NCBI GenBank assembly: GCA_019421925.1
Contig: JAHZEH010000106.1
Span: 1 to 6,863, forward strand
DNA: 6,863 bases
Direction: 5' to 3'
DNA from: Clostridia bacterium
GTDB taxonomy: Bacteria; Bacillota; Clostridia; Christensenellales; CALWSW01
Positions within the stretch are counted from its first letter, which is position 1; each line of letters opens with the position of its first letter. The translations under genes and the position numbers were made by a program. Shown here piece after piece: positions 4,804-6,863 of the stretch. Below the pieces are notes generated by a model. That model ran no database searches and was not told where the DNA came from. It saw only the letters and a program-made list of their open reading frames with translations.

Positions 4804-6863
4804 TATTCTGCGGGTTGATCTCCATATTGGGGCACACTCCCTCCTGCCTCTTGGCCCGGGCAAACGCGCCGACGAGCTGCAAAATCTCTTCGCTCGCCTC
4901 TGTCCGCCTGAGCTTTAAAATCACCTGGTGACGGAATTCCCCCCGCAAAAAGTGCAGGGGCGCGGGGGTATTGGCGATATACAGCAGAGTCTGCCGCTCC
5001 AGCCCCCTCTCCTCCAGGAAGCGCAGGATGAGGTTCTCCAGCTCCTCCCGGAAAATCCGGGCCAGTCCGGCAAGGGCCTCATCCTGATCCCCGGCAAACA
5101 GAAACCGCACAAAGTCCGCAAAGGGCGGGAACTCGTTCTGCTCCCGACAGTGAATCTCGTAGTCATAAAAGCCCTCGTAGTCCTGACGGGCGGCGAACCG
5201 GATGGAGGGGTGCTCCGGGGAGTAGGTCTGCACGATCACCCGGCCCGCCGCCTCATCCCGGCCCGCCCGGCCCGCCACCTGGGTGATGAGTTGAAAGGCC
5301 CGCTCCGCGCTCCGATAGTCCGGAACAAAGAGGGTGGAATCCGCCGCAATGACCCCGACCAGCGTCACCTGTGGAAAATCCAGCCCTTTGGCGATCATCT
5401 GGGTACCGATGAGCACATCCGCCTCCCGCGCGGCAAATTTCCCAAGGATCTCCAGGTGGGCGTCCTTCTTCTGGGTGGTGTCGTAGTCCATGCGCAGCAC
5501 CCGGATGCCCGGGAAGTACCGGTTGACCGACTCCTCCACCTGTTGGGTACCCACGCCGAAAAACTTCAGGAAGGGCTTGCCGCACTCCGGACAGACATCC
5601 GGGACCACGCGGCTCTCCCCGCAGTAGTGGCAGCGTACCGTCCGGTCGGTTTTGTGATAGGTCAGGGAGACGTCGCAGTGGGAGCATCGCAGCACGTGAC
5701 CGCATCCCCGGCAGGAGACAAAGGTGGAGTAGCCCCGCCTGTTTAGAAACAGAATGGCCTGCCTTCCCTCCTGGAAACAGCGCTTGAGCTCCCGGTACAG
5801 CGCGGAAGAGAACATGCTGCGGTTGCCCTGGGCCAGCTCCTCCCGCATGTCCACCACCTCCACATGAGGCAGCGGCCTGCCGTTGATCCGGTGGGGCAGG
5901 CGCAGCAGTTCCAGTTCCCCCCGGCGCATCCTCCAATAGGTCTCCACCGAGGGAGTGGCGCTGCCCAGCAGGAGCGCGCCGCCCCCCGCCCTGCACCGCT
6001 GGAGTGCCACGTCGTAGGCGTCGTAGCGGGGCGTCTTGTCGCTGTGATAACTGCCCTCGTGTTCCTCGTCTATGACAATCAGCCCCAGATTTTCAAAGGG
6101 GGCAAAAACGCAGCTCCGCGCACCCACGGCAATTTTCACCTGGCCCGTGCGGATGCGCTTCCACTCGTCAAAGCGCTCCCCAGGGGAGAGCCGGCTGTGG
6201 AGCACGGCGACCGCATCCCCGAACCGCTTCCGGAATCGGTCCACCGTCTGGGGGGTGAGGGAGATCTCGGGCACCAGCATGATGGCGGTTCTCCCCCGCT
6301 CCACGCAGGCGCTGATGCATCGCAGGTAGACCTCCGTCTTGCCGCTGCCCGTCACGCCGTGCAGCAGGAAAGCGCCGCCGCCCCGGTCGAAGGAGGAAAC
6401 TACCGCGCCGATGGCCTCCTCCTGCTCCGCCGTTGCGGCGGGCGGAGGCAACAGCTCGTTTGTCAGGGCAGTATACGGCCTCCTTCGCACCCCCTGAACC
6501 CCCAGCTCAATCCAGCCCTTCCTCACCATAGCCGGCAGGGCGGAGGCGCTGCCCGGCACGAACCCGTAGAGGTCGGCCGCCGCCATCTCCCCCTCATAAC
6601 CCCGCAGGACCTGTAGCACGTCCCGCTGCACCGGCGCTTTACAGGCCCCGGTGGATTTGCTCACCAGGCTCTGAAGGGCCGCTTCGCAGCCCTCCCCGTC
6701 CAGCGCCAGCCAAACAGTGCGGATCTCCTTCTCCCGGACCCGGCCGCCCCGGAGCTGGGCGGGGATCATCAGCCGCAGGGCGTCCACCAAGAGGCAGTGG
6801 TAGCGTTCCTTCATCCACCGGGCCAGCTCCAGCTGTTCCTCTGTGAAGGCCGTAAACCGCTCC
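4796..6863 (-). CDS. priA: Primosomal replication-restart helicase PriA (N-terminus beyond right edge)
   Basis: Superfamily 2, 3'-5' DNA helicase that recognises stalled forks and reloads the replicative helicase. 688 residues are visible. The reading frame is open to the edge (E-R-F-T-A-F-T-E-E-Q before the Met at 6814), and roughly the first 60-110 residues, with the 3'-DNA-binding domain, are missing. Numbered from that Met: Walker A G153-V-T-G-S-G-K-T160, Walker B/DEAH variant D249-E-E-H, motif III G-S-A-T-P (284-288), and eight zinc cysteines in pairs (368/371, 377/380, 395/398, 408/411) inserted after L-N-R-R-G-Y. Motif V is I-A-K-G-L-D-F and motif VI Q-V-A-G-R-A-G-R (512-519). The C-terminal domain carries A-P-L-x-x-L-R-x-x-F-R-x-Q and ends N-P-Q-N-M-I, similar to other Firmicutes. 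All helicase and zinc residues are intact. It precedes def, as in many Firmicutes, but is separated from it by 318 bases. Confidence 0.97.
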   Translation of the reverse strand, partial: ERFTAFTEEQLELARWMKERYHCLLVDALRLMIPAQLRGGRVREKEIRTVWLALDGEGCEAALQSLVSKSTGACKAPVQRDVLQVLRGYEGEMAAADLYGFVPGSASALPAMVRKGWIELGVQGVRRRPYTALTNELLPPPAATAEQEEAIGAVVSSFDRGGGAFLLHGVTGSGKTEVYLRCISACVERGRTAIMLVPEISLTPQTVDRFRKRFGDAVAVLHSRLSPGERFDEWKRIRTGQVKIAVGARSCVFAPFENLGLIVIDEEHEGSYHSDKTPRYDAYDVALQRCRAGGGALLLGSATPSVETYWRMRRGELELLRLPHRINGRPLPHVEVVDMREELAQGNRSMFSSALYRELKRCFQEGRQAILFLNRRGYSTFVSCRGCGHVLRCSHCDVSLTYHKTDRTVRCHYCGESRVVPDVCPECGKPFLKFFGVGTQQVEESVNRYFPGIRVLRMDYDTTQKKDAHLEILGKFAAREADVLIGTQMIAKGLDFPQVTLVGVIAADSTLFVPDYRSAERAFQLITQVAGRAGRDEAAGRVIVQTYSPEHPSIRFAARQDYEGFYDYEIHCREQNEFPPFADFVRFLFAGDQDEALAGLARIFREELENLILRFLEERGLERQTLLYIANTPAPLHFLRGEFRHQVILKLRRTEASEEILQLVGAFARAKRQEGVCPNMEINPQNMI

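Noticed and set aside
4158..4931. Plus-strand ORFs spanning the priA-def spacer (also 4471-4818)
   Set aside because: They run into priA and def in antisense, lack an SD before the start and show no domain; the spacer is better explained by promoter and repeats.

Overview
The window holds part of a conserved housekeeping gene cluster of a GC-rich, low-GC-lineage-type (Firmicutes) anaerobe. Gene order, C/G-rich third positions and TTG starts preceded by strong Shine-Dalgarno (SD) sequences suggest a clostridial gut bacterium, perhaps of the Oscillospiraceae (Flavonifractor or Pseudoflavonifractor type). The genus is inference. All six genes lie on the minus strand, so transcription runs from right to left. 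No RNA gene, insertion sequence, CRISPR array or phage gene was seen.

Layout in transcription order: priA (5' end beyond the right edge, stop at 4796) encodes the replication-restart helicase. A 318-base spacer (4478-4795) follows, with a 13-bp tandem duplication on the priA stop codon, GC-rich inverted repeats and a likely sigma-A promoter with a perfect TATAAT. Then come def (peptide deformylase), fmt (Met-tRNA formyltransferase), rsmB (16S rRNA m5C methyltransferase), rlmN (radical-SAM 23S rRNA/tRNA adenine C2 methyltransferase) and prpC (PP2C-type Ser/Thr phosphatase, running off the left edge). From def to prpC the genes overlap by 4 bases or lie within about 30 bases of each other, so they form one translationally coupled unit. 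prkC would be expected just past the left edge, by analogy with other Firmicutes.

The genes fit together as a translation-maturation module. Fmt formylates initiator Met-tRNA, Def removes the formyl group from new proteins, RsmB and RlmN modify rRNA, and PrpC belongs to the Ser/Thr phospho-signalling pair that in relatives acts on cell-wall and translation targets. No exotic defence or mobile system is present. The most interesting items are: a dnaX-like A AAA AAG heptamer in the correct phase at the rlmN stop, which would allow a -1 shift into the prpC frame; a 13-bp tandem duplication whose single mismatch is the base that creates the priA stop; the structured, promoter-bearing priA-def spacer; and two TTG starts that simple ORF calling would miss.
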